A stretch of 40,827 nucleotides of DNA from Comamonas composti DSM 21721 (GCF_000429845.1 NZ_KE386975.1:1-40827); one strand, 5' to 3'; shown: positions 24,865-35,106, counted from the first letter of the stretch. The notes: generated from the letters alone by a model not told the origin. A program made the numbers and translations.

Positions 24865-25808
24865 CTATTTGAGGCGCGCCAGGCGATAGAGCAGCAGCGA
24901 GCCAAAGGCTTCGAGTCCGGCCGCGATCAGAATCATTCTCTGGCCGCTGGCGTCGTTCCACATGCGCATGAAATAGCCCTGGTTGAGCACCATGATGAGC
25001 GCGCCCACGACGATGGGAAGCAGGGCCAGAACCCAGGCCGAAAGCCTGATTTCTGCGGACATGGCGTGCAGTTCGCGCTCGGCCGACTGGCGGTCGCGGA
25101 TATAGGTGGAGACACGCTCTAGCACCAGGTCGGCGCGCCCGCCGTAGCGCACGCTCATGCGGAATACGGCGGCCAGCAGACCGAACTCGGCCAGGCGCCA
25201 GGAGCGCTCCAGCTGGCCCATGGCCTGGCCCAGGTCCGGCGAGGCGCTGAGCGCAGCGACGGCCTGCTCCAGCGCCTGGCCCAGCGGTGCGGGCACATTG
25301 CCTGCGGCCAGCTGAAATGCCGCATGCGGCGAGTTGCCGATGGAGATCAGGCGCACCATGTTGTCCAGAAAGCCGGGCAGCTGGTGCAGCAGCTTTTCGC
25401 GGCGCTTGGACAGCCGGCGCCAGATGGCAAAGCTGCACAGCAGTGCGTAGAGCGCCAGGGCCATGAGGCCGAGGACCAGGCCGCCCTTGACCGAGGCCAG
25501 CAAAAGCAGCAGCAGGCCGCAGCCCAGCAAAAGCAGCAGGGCCTGCGGCGTGATTCCCCAGGCTCCCAGGCTCAGATGCTGCTCTATCCAGGTGGACAAG
25601 GCCGATGCCTGTGTCCGGCCCATGGATGGGGAGGCTCCGGCCTCGGCCTTGTGCAACTGATCGAGCTGCAGGTCCAGGCGACGCTGCAGGTGCTGCCGTG
25701 TGGATTGCTGCTGCTGCCGATGCTGCGCGCGCAGCAAAAGACCCAGGGCCAGGGCCAGAAACAGGCAGGCCAGGGCCGCCAGGACCAGGGTTGCTGGGGA
25801 CAGGCTCG

Positions 25809-25812
<4 letters not shown>
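24865..25812 (-). CDS. tadB: Tad inner-membrane platform protein TadB
   Basis: A 315-residue polytopic protein with a leading helix (MTSLSPATLVLAALACLFLA), two helices at about 107-145, a T2SF domain (about 160-285, QLPGFLDNMVRLISIGNSPH and RYGGRADLVLERVS) and a C-terminal helix pair. It forms the platform with TadC at the base of the pilus. The start at 25812 overlaps the tadA stop in an ATGA, indicating coupling. An 84-base gap separates it from tadC. Confidence 0.9.
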
Positions 25813-27128
<1,316 letters not shown>

Positions 27129-27135
27129 GATGGGT

Positions 27136-28656
27136 TCAGCTTCTTCTGATGTGTTGCAGGAATCGGCTCAGGACACCAGTTGCAGGGGCAGCCGCAGTCC
27201 GGGGGTGATGTCTGGAGAGCAGGGGCGCGGCAAGTCTTTGCACGGCCTGCATGTAGGGGTCGACCTGGGGTTGCTCGGTCAGCAGCCGGCCCTGATTCAC
27301 GGCCTGGACCAGCTCGCGGCGGCGCTCGGGAATCACGCCCAGCAGGGGCAGTTGCAACTGCTGCGCTATCTGCTGGGCATCGAGTTCGAGCTGCCTGTCA
27401 TGGCGATTGACGATCAGGCCCATGCGCTTGCGGTCCACCTGCTGTGCGTCGAGCCTCAGCAGCAGCTCCGTGGTCGAGACCACGCTGGCCACGCTTTGGT
27501 CGCAGACCACCCAGATCTCGCTGGCCTTGAGGGCCAGGCGGCTGGCCAGCCGGGGCACGGCCACGGCACCGAGGTCGGCAAACACATGCTGGAAGTACTG
27601 ACGCAGATTGAGCAGCAGGCCGTCCACATCGGACGAGGCCAGGTGCTCGCAGGCCTCGGGCTGGCGCGGCAGGCCCAGCAGATGCAGGCCGCTGGCGTGG
27701 CGTGCCAGGGCGCTGTGGGCCAGGCGCCGGTCGAAGCGGCGCAGATGGCTGACGGCCTCGACGAAGTCGAACTCGCCCGCGGTATTGAGGTACAGGCCGC
27801 AATCGCTGCTCGGGCTGCCCAGGTCGATGAGCAGACTTTGAAGCGCATCGGCAGCCGGTTCATTCCCGGTGGCAGACTGCTGCAGCATGTGCTGCACATG
27901 CAGGGCCAGGTGAGAAGCCAGAAGACTGGTGCCCATGCCGGCGCGAGCCGAGACGAGGGCCGTGAGGGCGCAACCAGGCCTGGGCGCGGCATGCACGGGG
28001 GAGCGGCTCAAAAGGGCCTGCACGGTCTGCAGGACTGCATGGGTGGGCGCATCCACATCGAGAAAATCCTGCACGCCTGCGCGCAGGGCGGCAAGCATGC
28101 AGTCCGGCGTCTTGGTGTGGCCCACGGCCACGCGCGGCATCCTGGGGTGCAGGGCCTGCAGCTCGCCGGCCAGGGCCGTGGCGGCCTCCATGGTGGCCGG
28201 TGTGAAGTGGATGAACACGAGCTGGGGCTGGTGTTGCAACTGATGGCGTATGGCCAGATCGTCAAAGTGGGCCAGGTGCAGCTTGGCGCCCATGAGCATG
28301 CTTTGCATCCAGGCCTGGACCATGGCCCCGTCCGGGCCGCCCGAGTGGATCAGCAGCAGCTGGGTATGGGGTGCAATGCTGGCCTCTTCGGCGGCTGCGG
28401 TGTCAGCGGGCATGGCCAAGGGCCGCACACGCTGCGCAGCGAGAGGGGGCTTCTGAGCGGATGCAGAGTCGGCGGGCGAAAGCCCGGGGGCATGCAGCCG
28501 CCCGGGCTCGGCCTGGGCAGCCGCTGCGGGGGCCCGGTCCAGCGAGAGCAAGGCTTCCAGGGTGGTTGGCGACTCTGCTGGAGATGATGCCGGTGGCGGC
28601 GCAGCGCAGGCCCCGGGCTCCACGGGCCGCTGCGAGGGAAAGGGCAGGGTGCTCAT
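27136..28656 (-). CDS. tadZ: TadZ/CpaE-like localisation protein with degenerate P-loop
   Basis: A 506-residue protein in three parts: a Pro/Ala/Ser-rich N-terminus (1-95), an atypical receiver domain (about 97-215) and a MinD/ParA-like domain (about 228-500). The deviant Walker A, normally KGGxGKS, reads ARAGMGTSLL (237-246), with both lysines lost. Walker A' is LLIDLGSPSSD. TadZ proteins place the Tad machine at a pole. Loss of the lysines argues against normal ATP hydrolysis and fits reports of atypical TadZ proteins. The start at 28656 is 4 bases after the secretin stop; the longer frame lies within that gene. Confidence 0.85.
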   Translation of the reverse strand: MSTLPFPSQRPVEPGACAAPPPASSPAESPTTLEALLSLDRAPAAAAQAEPGRLHAPGLSPADSASAQKPPLAAQRVRPLAMPADTAAAEEASIAPHTQLLLIHSGGPDGAMVQAWMQSMLMGAKLHLAHFDDLAIRHQLQHQPQLVFIHFTPATMEAATALAGELQALHPRMPRVAVGHTKTPDCMLAALRAGVQDFLDVDAPTHAVLQTVQALLSRSPVHAAPRPGCALTALVSARAGMGTSLLASHLALHVQHMLQQSATGNEPAADALQSLLIDLGSPSSDCGLYLNTAGEFDFVEAVSHLRRFDRRLAHSALARHASGLHLLGLPRQPEACEHLASSDVDGLLLNLRQYFQHVFADLGAVAVPRLASRLALKASEIWVVCDQSVASVVSTTELLLRLDAQQVDRKRMGLIVNRHDRQLELDAQQIAQQLQLPLLGVIPERRRELVQAVNQGRLLTEQPQVDPYMQAVQRLAAPLLSRHHPRTAAAPATGVLSRFLQHIRRS

Positions 28657-28660
28657 GGCC

Positions 28661-30037
28661 TTAGCGCGAGAAGCCTGGCAAGGCCATGGAGCGGTCCACA
28701 GGACCTGCAACAAACGGTGCCCAGACGCGGCCTGCGTTGCGCTGTTCGGCGCGCTCGCCTGGCAGCAGGGCCTGCAGATCCGAGTGCGGGGGCAGGGGCT
28801 TGACCAGATGCGGGGTGACGATGATGACCAGCTCGCTGTCCTCCTGTGAGTAGTTGAGGTTCTTGAAGAAGCTGCCCAGCACGGGCAGGTCGCCGAGCAG
28901 AGGCACCTTGTTGACGCTGGAGGTGGTGTTGCGGCTCACCAGGCCACCGATGACAAAGCTCTCGCCGTCGGCGAGTTCGACCATGGTGTCGGCACGGCGC
29001 ATGCGCACGGCAGGCACGGACACGCCGCTGATCGTCACGCCGCCCGTGAAGTCCAGATCGCTGGCCTCAGGCGCGACCTTGAGGGCAATGCGCTCGTTCG
29101 AGAGGATCGTGGGTGTGAGCTGCAGCTTGACGCCGAACTCCTTGTAGCGGATGGCCACGTTGCCGTCACGGCTGGGCACGGGAATGGGGATTTCTCCACC
29201 GGCCAGAAAGCTTGCGTTCTGGCCCGTGTGCGCCACCAGGGTGGGCTTGGCCAGCACGCGCGCCAGGCCGTTGCCCTCCATGAGGTTGAGCTGGGCGCTG
29301 AGGCCGCTGCCGCCAAAGGCCTTGCCAAAGCCCATCACCAGGTTCATGGCGCTGGAGATGGCCGAGCCCCCGCCGTCACCCGAGCCCCCCGACGAGCCAC
29401 CGCTGCCGCCCGAGCCCGGCGTATACATGCCGAAGCTGAAGCCGTGGCTGTTGGCGCCATTGCTGAGCAGGTTGATGCCTGCGCGCTTGAGAGCCGATTT
29501 CTTGAACTCCACCACCTGCACTTCGACCTGCACGGTATTGCTGCGGGTGCTGATCTCCGAGCGGTCGACGACAGGCGTGTTCTCGGGCGCGCCCTGGCGC
29601 AGCTCGCTCAGCGCCTGGTCGTGTGCGATCACCGAGGACAGACGCTTGGCGAGGACCAGGCGCTGGCCGCTGACCTGGACCTCCCGGGTCTCGGGCAGAC
29701 CCTTGGGTGGCCACAGGGTCAGCGTGGTCCGGCCCGGGGCCTTGGGCGTGAGCAGCAGCTCGGCCGCCGTGCCGCCGCTGGCCGAGCGCAGGATCTTGAC
29801 GTCGAGCACGTTCGGGTCGCCCACGGCAATCCGGCTCAGCGTCGTTGCGGGCTGCAGCAGATGCTGACGTCCCACGGACAACTGCAGCGCCGGGTCTTCG
29901 GCTTCCAGGCTGGTGAGCTCGGTGTCCTGGTCCGAAGTCTGCTGCTCTTCGGAGGAAAAAGCAGCAGTCGGCAAGGCCAGGGCCAGCAGGGCCGCACAGG
30001 CTGCGAAGTGGTGTGGCGAAATCATTGCGGTTGTCAT
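28661..30037 (-). CDS. rcpA: Tad outer-membrane secretin RcpA/CpaC
   Basis: A 458-residue secretin: signal peptide ending TAAFSSE near residue 27, then an N-terminal pilus domain (about 50-140, LLQPATTLSRIAVGDPNVLD and APGRTTLTLWPPKG). A BON/N-type region follows, and the secretin domain (about 270-440) has VLAKPTLVAHTGQNASFLAG, GEIPIPVP, FGVKLQLTPTIL and an ending VIIVTPHLVKPL. A Gly/Ser-rich loop lies in the gate region (GSGGSGGSSGGSGDGGGSA). The start at 30037 has GGGAG 5 bases before it; the longer frame starts within the family-specific repeat. It forms the pilus exit pore. Confidence 0.93.
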   Translation of the reverse strand: MTTAMISPHHFAACAALLALALPTAAFSSEEQQTSDQDTELTSLEAEDPALQLSVGRQHLLQPATTLSRIAVGDPNVLDVKILRSASGGTAAELLLTPKAPGRTTLTLWPPKGLPETREVQVSGQRLVLAKRLSSVIAHDQALSELRQGAPENTPVVDRSEISTRSNTVQVEVQVVEFKKSALKRAGINLLSNGANSHGFSFGMYTPGSGGSGGSSGGSGDGGGSAISSAMNLVMGFGKAFGGSGLSAQLNLMEGNGLARVLAKPTLVAHTGQNASFLAGGEIPIPVPSRDGNVAIRYKEFGVKLQLTPTILSNERIALKVAPEASDLDFTGGVTISGVSVPAVRMRRADTMVELADGESFVIGGLVSRNTTSSVNKVPLLGDLPVLGSFFKNLNYSQEDSELVIIVTPHLVKPLPPHSDLQALLPGERAEQRNAGRVWAPFVAGPVDRSMALPGFSR

Positions 30038-30100
30038 GGTCGCTCCCTCACCAGAGCTGGGGACGGGCCCCGGTATTCGAAGACTTGCTATTTGAAAGAT

Positions 30101-30114
30101 AGCTGCTAGCGCTT
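30101..30114. repeat. Half copy of the Comamonadaceae intergenic element
   Basis: AGCTGCTAGCGCTT is identical to the core of the left arm at 7852-7865. Here it is preceded by a small hairpin (GCTAT/ATAGC around TTGAAAG) and no matching second arm is seen nearby. It lies in the 132-base gap between cpaB and the secretin gene. Confidence 0.55.
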
Positions 30115-30169
30115 TTTCCATGGGGGTTTGCGGTGGTTTTATTCATTTTTTGTGCAGATCCTGGGCGCT

Positions 30170-31189
30170 TTAGTAGCTGACTCTTTGCACGGCTGCGCCC
30201 TGATGGAGCTCCACGCTTTGCTGGCGCTCGGGCCTGGGGCTCGCCTGGGTGCGTACGGCGCTGCCCGTCTGGCGCGGTGCGGCGCCAGTACCGGTTGCTG
30301 CCAGGTCCTTGAAGCGCAGACCGGCAAAGGCCTTGTCCGCAGCCTGCATCTGCTCTCCCTTGGGCAGGCGTCCTGGCAGCGGGCGCAGCGCTGAAGGCAG
30401 GGCGGCGAACAGCTCGGGGTTGGGCAGGGCTGTGTCGTCGGGGTGGCGCAAGGCCAGGGTGAGCTGGCCGTATTTCTCGGCCAGGGCCAGGCGCTGCACG
30501 TCTTCCAGAGGCACGGCCAGCACGGCGGTGTTGGCGTTTTCAGGGCGTGAGGCCTGGTATTCGCGCTCGCGGCTGCTGCCCCGGCGCTGGCTGCTTTCTT
30601 CCTCCTGGGCGGCCTGGGCTGCGGTGGGCGGTGGGTTCTCCACGCTGGCCTGGCCATAGGCCAGAACGCGGCTGCGGGCCAGCAGCAGGCGCGCATGGGT
30701 ATCGGCTGCGGTCTGGCCGCTTTTGTCTTCCAGGGTCACAAAGACATCCACGAAGTCGCCGGGGCGCACATGGTGGCCGGCGGCCATCTGCTCCTTGATC
30801 GCAATCGACAGCGCGCGCTGGCCGGGCTCGATCTGCAGGGCCAGGCCGTGCAGCAGATGCTGCTCGAACAGCGGTGCTTCGGCGGGCAGCGCAATCAGGG
30901 TCGTGCGGCCCAGCACGGCTTCGGTCTTGGCAAAGCTGTTCACGATGGGCGTGGGCATCTGGCCGAGCTTGAGGTCCTCGGCCGTCAGACGCTGGCCGGC
31001 CGCCACGGGCCTGGCGATCAGGACCACGTCATGCATCTGGGCCGGCTCGGCTTTGGCCGCCGCCTCGCCACTGGCGGCTGCAATCGGTGCCACGGGACGC
31101 TGGGGCTCGCGGCCCAGCATCCAGGCAACAAAGGCCAGGCCAATGGCCAGCACGACCAGCAGCCCGGCAAGAATCTTGGTGAGGTTCAT
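30170..31189 (-). CDS. cpaB: Tad periplasmic protein RcpC/CpaB
   Basis: A 339-residue protein with one N-terminal membrane helix (about 7-26, ILAGLLVVLAIGLAFVAWML). A SAF domain follows (about 53-115, VVLIARPVAAGQRLTAEDLK), then a RcpC/CpaB domain (about 120-260, VRPGDFVDVFVTLED and VLAVPLEDVQRLALAEKYG). It joins the secretin to the inner-membrane parts. The ATG at 31189 overlaps the stop of the small 61-residue ORF (TCAT at 31186-31189 on the plus strand), which implies translational coupling. Confidence 0.92.
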   Translation of the reverse strand: MNLTKILAGLLVVLAIGLAFVAWMLGREPQRPVAPIAAASGEAAAKAEPAQMHDVVLIARPVAAGQRLTAEDLKLGQMPTPIVNSFAKTEAVLGRTTLIALPAEAPLFEQHLLHGLALQIEPGQRALSIAIKEQMAAGHHVRPGDFVDVFVTLEDKSGQTAADTHARLLLARSRVLAYGQASVENPPPTAAQAAQEEESSQRRGSSREREYQASRPENANTAVLAVPLEDVQRLALAEKYGQLTLALRHPDDTALPNPELFAALPSALRPLPGRLPKGEQMQAADKAFAGLRFKDLAATGTGAAPRQTGSAVRTQASPRPERQQSVELHQGAAVQRVSY

Positions 31190-31371
31190 GGCTTGTGTTC
31201 CTGCTCAAGGGTGTCTATAGGTGTTTGGAGAAATTCCCGCGCATGGCATGCGCGTGCGGCAATCAGCGGCTTTGCTGTCGTGCCTGCAGCAAGCTGCGAC
31301 AGCAAAGCATCCAGTGGCCGTGGCTGCCTGGCAGAGAAGGCTGGGTGCATGCATATGGGCTGAATATTCAT
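31186..31371 (-). CDS. Unrecognised 61-residue ORF bridging tadV and cpaB
   Basis: The ATG (31371) overlaps the tadV stop and the TGA (31186) overlaps the cpaB ATG, each as an ATGA. The frame thus fits exactly between two coupled genes. The protein begins MNIQPICMHPAF and ends TPIDTLEQEHKP. It has two cysteines (7 and 42), no signal peptide, no membrane segment and a mildly basic, Ala/Leu-rich middle. I know no family for it. Ribosome sites are weak, as is common for coupled genes. It may be a real small Tad component, or a translated spacer that keeps cpaB translation coupled. A strong hairpin lies inside it. Confidence 0.55.
   Translation of the reverse strand: MNIQPICMHPAFSARQPRPLDALLSQLAAGTTAKPLIAARACHAREFLQTPIDTLEQEHKP
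31269..31308. promoter_or_regulatory. Perfect 12-base inverted repeat inside the small tad ORF
   Basis: GCTTTGCTGTCG (31269-31280) and CGACAGCAAAGC (31297-31308) pair perfectly around a 16-base loop that itself contains CAGC/GCTG. No T-run follows on either strand, so it is not a standard terminator. It may be an mRNA processing or stability element that sets the ratio of flp/tadV to the rest of the operon. Confidence 0.6.
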
Positions 31372-31961
31372 GAGCTGCTCAGCGGTGGGCCGTTTTCTAG
31401 CACCAGCCAGATGGCGGTCAGGGCCATATAGCCTGCGTAGGGAATGCTGCGCTGTATGACCCGCCGGGGCGCGCCGGCAGCCGGCAGGGCCGGCTGTGGC
31501 GCACCATGACCTGGCGCCGGGGCCGCGAGGCCCGAGAGGGCGGAGCCCAGACGCAGCGGCAGCCTGGCCTGCAGCCAGCTCGCATACGGACTTGGGCTGA
31601 ACGCTCGCCATGCGAGCACCAGCAGGCCATGCAGGCCTGCGAGCAGGCTGCCGCCCAGCCAGATGAGCAGCAGCGAGGGCGAGAACCCGAACCACAGCCC
31701 CATGACGGCGGCAAACTTCACATCCCCGGCTCCCATCCAGCGCAGCGCATAGAACGGCAGCAGGGCCGCAAACGCGGCCAGCATGCCGATCACGCCATCC
31801 CAGGGTTCGACCCAGAACGGCTGTACGCCGCTGAACAGCGCCACCAGACCTGTTGCCAGGCCCAGCAGCACCATCCAGTTGCGCACCTTGCGCATGCGCA
31901 GGTCCATGACGGCTATGGCAGTCAGCCATAGCAGAAGCAGGATGGATGGGGTGGCGCCCAT
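31368..31961 (-). CDS. tadV: Prepilin peptidase TadV/CpaA (A24 family)
   Basis: A 197-residue polytopic inner-membrane aspartic protease. The catalytic aspartates are Asp20 in AIAVMDLRMRKVRNW and Asp80 in the hallmark GAGDVKF. About five or six hydrophobic segments are visible. It lacks the N-terminal methylase domain of large type IV prepilin peptidases, as TadV proteins do. It would process Flp and the TadE-like proteins. It starts 4 bases after flp with AAGAAG upstream; the stop overlaps the small ORF. Confidence 0.92.
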   Translation of the reverse strand: MGATPSILLLLWLTAIAVMDLRMRKVRNWMVLLGLATGLVALFSGVQPFWVEPWDGVIGMLAAFAALLPFYALRWMGAGDVKFAAVMGLWFGFSPSLLLIWLGGSLLAGLHGLLVLAWRAFSPSPYASWLQARLPLRLGSALSGLAAPAPGHGAPQPALPAAGAPRRVIQRSIPYAGYMALTAIWLVLENGPPLSSS

Positions 31962-31965
31962 GAAT

Positions 31966-32157
31966 TTACTTCTTGTCCGCGGACGTTACGGCAGCCTTGA
32001 GGCCTGTGCTGACTCGCTTGAAAAGATCGCCCAGATCAGTACCAAGTGTGGTCATGACTCCGATGAGTGCCACGGCAATCAGCCCGGCAATCAGGCCGTA
32101 CTCGATGGCGGTTGCGCCTTCTTCGTCCTTCCAGAAGTTCTTGATGATTTGGTTCAT
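31966..32157 (-). CDS. flp: Flp-type major pilin
   Basis: A 63-residue prepilin. The leader (MNQIIKNFWKDEEG) ends at Gly14, followed by ATAIEYGLIAGLIAVALIGV, the Flp motif with Glu19-Tyr20 at positions +5/+6 after cleavage. The tail ends TSADKK. It is the first gene of the tad operon. GGAGAC lies 8 bases before the ATG; the longer frame upstream overlaps the tolC-like gene and is not real. The 91 bases before it hold its promoter, which I cannot define. Confidence 0.96.
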   Translation of the reverse strand: MNQIIKNFWKDEEGATAIEYGLIAGLIAVALIGVMTTLGTDLGDLFKRVSTGLKAAVTSADKK

Positions 32158-32224
32158 GGCTTGGTCTCCATCTACTAAACAAGGCCCATGGATAAAAGCA
32201 GTGGCTGGCGATGGGCGAACACCG

Positions 32225-32235
32225 GTCACTGTGAC
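32225..32235. promoter_or_regulatory. Short palindrome in the flp promoter region
   Basis: GTCAC-T-GTGAC is a perfect 5-1-5 inverted repeat about 70 bases before the flp ATG. It could be an operator, but it is short enough to be chance. Confidence 0.2.
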
Positions 32236-32248
32236 GAAAACGTTGGCT

Positions 32249-33769
32249 TCACCAGCTTGCGCTGGCGCTGATCGGGGGTCTGTCATAGGGCGGCAACCGC
32301 CGCGTATTCAAGCTGGAAGCCAGGCGTAGCTGCGGCCTGGGGGCTGGCTGCTGGCGCTGGGCGTGTCGGCTGGCCGGGGCGGCGGGGCTGGGCGGCGGGG
32401 CCGCGAACAGCTTGTCCAGCCAGTGCTCGGGCAGGGTGGGCGGCAGCAACTGGCCCGTGGTGCGCACCAGGCGCAGCTCGTTGATGCGCTGGTCGTAGAT
32501 GGCATCGGCTTCGTCGAGCATCAGGCGCTGCATGTCGAGCTGGGCGTCGAGCACCTGGGCCAGGCTGCCTCGGCCGACTTCGAGCAGGCGCCTGCGTCCT
32601 TCAAAGGTGGCACGGGCTTCGCGCACGGCATCGGCAAGCTGGGTTTCGCGTTCGTGCCCGGCCTGGGTTCGGCCCCAGGCGGCGGAGGCGGTTTCGCGCA
32701 CCTGGCGGCGCACGGCTTCCTGTTGGGCCTGCTGGGCCTGCAGCTCGTTGATGGCCTTGAGAATGCGGTCGCGCAGCTCGAAGCCGTTGCCGAAGTTCCA
32801 GTTGAGCTCCACGCCATAGCGCGTGCCGTCAGCATAGAGCACGCCCTTGGGGTCGCGGGTGTGCGCGACCACGGCGGCCAGCGTCGGAAAGCGCTGGGCC
32901 TTGCTGCGCTCGACCTCGGCCTCGGCCTTGGCGATCTGCTGCTCCATCTCCCTGAGCTCGGGGCTGTGGGCTTCGGAGGCCTGCAGGGCTGCGTTTTCGC
33001 TGGCCGGCATCCATTGCGCAGGCACTTGCAAGGCGGGCAGCCAGCCATTTTCGGGCCTGAAGTTGAAGTAGCGCGTAAAGCGTGCGAGTGCATCCATGCG
33101 CTGGGCTTCGAGTGCATGCTGCTGGCCCAGCGCTCCTGCACGGCGCGAGGCCGCCTGGCGCAGGTCGTTGCGGCCCACGGCGCCGAGCTCGGCGCGGCGC
33201 TCCTCGATGCGGGCCAACTGGCCGATGATGCGCGCCGACTCGGCCGCGATGCGCGCCTTGCTGTCAAAGCGGTGCCATTCGAGCAAGGCGGTCAGCGCTT
33301 CCAGCAGCACGTTCTGGCGCGCGCCGTAGAGCACGCTGGTCTGGGCCGCCTGCAGCGATTCGGCCGAGCGTATGCCGGCGCCTATGGCCCCGCCATCGAG
33401 CAGGTTCATGCGCACTTCGGCATTGACGGTGGAGTAGGACTCCCGGGTCTGGCGCAACTGGGCATTGCCGCCCGAGGTGCCGATCTTGAAGCTGGGCCAG
33501 CGTGCACCGCGCGCCGAACTCAGGTCGTGGCCTGCGGACTCCAGTGCGGCCTGGGCCTTGAGCACGTCGGGGTGTTCGATGAGCATGCTCAGCAGCGCGG
33601 CGCTCAGGCGCTGCTCGCCCTGCTGGCCTGCGAGCGAGGCCGGTGCAAAGCGCTGCTCCAGCTTGAGCCGTGCCGGTGCGGCCTGGGCCTGAACGGCACA
33701 GCCGAGCCAGAGCGCGCACAGCAGGCCTGTGCAGCATGGGCGGCGAAGGCGGTGGACGGCTTGCATCAT
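32249..33769 (-). CDS. TolC-family outer-membrane channel of a type I exporter
   Basis: A 506-residue outer-membrane efflux protein. The signal peptide ends VQAQAA near residue 31. Two repeated helical-barrel halves follow (about 50-245 and 265-450), with typical patterns such as LIEHPDVLKAQAALESAGHD and GVELNWNFGNGFELRDRI. The C-terminal 55 residues are Pro/Ala/Arg-rich and unusual. The ATG overlaps the stop of the adaptor gene (ATGA, 33766-33769). With the adaptor and the ABC protein it forms a complete type I secretion channel. Confidence 0.9.
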   Translation of the reverse strand: MMQAVHRLRRPCCTGLLCALWLGCAVQAQAAPARLKLEQRFAPASLAGQQGEQRLSAALLSMLIEHPDVLKAQAALESAGHDLSSARGARWPSFKIGTSGGNAQLRQTRESYSTVNAEVRMNLLDGGAIGAGIRSAESLQAAQTSVLYGARQNVLLEALTALLEWHRFDSKARIAAESARIIGQLARIEERRAELGAVGRNDLRQAASRRAGALGQQHALEAQRMDALARFTRYFNFRPENGWLPALQVPAQWMPASENAALQASEAHSPELREMEQQIAKAEAEVERSKAQRFPTLAAVVAHTRDPKGVLYADGTRYGVELNWNFGNGFELRDRILKAINELQAQQAQQEAVRRQVRETASAAWGRTQAGHERETQLADAVREARATFEGRRRLLEVGRGSLAQVLDAQLDMQRLMLDEADAIYDQRINELRLVRTTGQLLPPTLPEHWLDKLFAAPPPSPAAPASRHAQRQQPAPRPQLRLASSLNTRRLPPYDRPPISASASW

Positions 33770-35106
33770 GGCTCCCGGAAAGCCTCGCTCTGGATGCGCA
33801 GCATGGGGCGCAGCAAATACCAGATGAAAGGCTCATGGCCGAGCAGCAGGTCGAGCTCGGCCTGCATGCCCGTGGTGATGCGGTTGTCCGTGCGGCCTAC
33901 CCAGGGCTGTCTGAGGTTGGCCTGGATGCGGAAATACGAGCCTGCCTGGGGCTGGTTGGGGTCGCGGTCGGCGTCGGGGGCAACCAGGGTGACCTCGCCG
34001 GGCACGAAGCCGTAGCGCAGAAAGTCATAGGCCGTGATCTTGGCCTTGGTGGCCTGGCCTACGCGCACATAGCCGCGATCCGCAGGGTTGAGGCGGGCTT
34101 CGACGAGGATCTCATCCTTGTCGGGCACGACTTCCAAAATCGGCTCGCCAGGCTTGATGACCCAGCCCGCGCCAGCGCTGCGCAAACCCTTGACCACGCC
34201 GTCCGTAGGCGCCAGAACGGCCGTGCGCGTGCGCTGGCTGCGGGCACGCGCGAGGTCTTCACTCAGACTCAGCAGCTCGCGCTCGACCTGGGCCAGCTCT
34301 TCCGAGGCGCGGCGCTGAAAGCTGCCCTGGGTCTCGACGAGTCTGGCCTGGGCCTGGGCGATCTTGGCCTGGTTGCTGACCAGGGTCTGGCGCGCGGTGG
34401 CCAGCTCGGCCCGCACCTGTTCGAGTGCGCGCTGCTTGTCTATGACTTCGAGCTGGCCTATGAGCTGCTCGGCCACGAGCTGGCCTGCAATCGCCGCCTC
34501 CTCCTGGTGCAGCCTGAAATTGGTCTCCAGACCCTGAATGCGTGCCTGGATTTGCGCGACCTCCCCATGGGCCTGGGCGAGCTGGGCCTGGGCCGAGGCC
34601 ATGCTGCCCCGGTGCTCCAGTGCGCGCGAGGCAAAGGCGCCGAGCTCGGCCTGGACGATATGCGCTTCGAGCTCGGCTGCGAAATCGCCGGCCTGCAAGG
34701 GCTTGCCCAGGCTCTCGGCCGTGAGGCGTGTCTTCACGCCACGTGCCGTGGCATGGCGTGCGCTCAACTGCTCAAGGTTGAGGCTGGCGCCGCCCAGATC
34801 GATCTCCAGCAGCGGCTGGCCCTGGGCCACGGCCTGGCCTTCGCGCACATGTACGGCCGTGACGATGCCGCCCTCAAGATGCTGTACGGTTTGCACGCGG
34901 TCCGAGGGAATCACCTGGCCGCTGGCGACGACCACGTTTTCCACGGGATAGAACAGGCCGATGAGCACCAGCACGGCGGCCGCCCCCATGATCAGCTCGC
35001 GCCGGCCCGGGCGGCGCCTGCCAGCAGGCAGGGGCCGCGGTGCGGCGGTGCGGCCCTGGGCTTGCTTGAGTGCCAGGGGCAGGTCGCGGCCGGTGTCGCG
35101 TGTCAT
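33766..35106 (-). CDS. HlyD-family membrane fusion protein (type I secretion)
   Basis: A 446-residue adaptor: a cytoplasmic start, one membrane helix (about 35-53), then VVVASGQVIPSDRVQTVQHL, the beta-barrel/lipoyl start. A long coiled-coil hairpin rich in Gln/Ala/Glu follows (about 110-270), then the second lipoyl half with APTDGVVKG and the C-terminal HlyD signature region (TAYDFLRYGFVPGEVTLVAPD). It overlaps both neighbours by 4 bases. It resembles adaptors for large adhesins and RTX proteins. Confidence 0.93.
   Translation of the reverse strand: MTRDTGRDLPLALKQAQGRTAAPRPLPAGRRRPGRRELIMGAAAVLVLIGLFYPVENVVVASGQVIPSDRVQTVQHLEGGIVTAVHVREGQAVAQGQPLLEIDLGGASLNLEQLSARHATARGVKTRLTAESLGKPLQAGDFAAELEAHIVQAELGAFASRALEHRGSMASAQAQLAQAHGEVAQIQARIQGLETNFRLHQEEAAIAGQLVAEQLIGQLEVIDKQRALEQVRAELATARQTLVSNQAKIAQAQARLVETQGSFQRRASEELAQVERELLSLSEDLARARSQRTRTAVLAPTDGVVKGLRSAGAGWVIKPGEPILEVVPDKDEILVEARLNPADRGYVRVGQATKAKITAYDFLRYGFVPGEVTLVAPDADRDPNQPQAGSYFRIQANLRQPWVGRTDNRITTGMQAELDLLLGHEPFIWYLLRPMLRIQSEAFREP

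Noticed and set aside
32158..32248. Sigma54 (-24/-12) promoter before flp
   Set aside because: I looked for GG-N10-GC with TGGCAC/TTGC character on the minus strand because an activator is linked to the operon, but no acceptable match was found in this gap.
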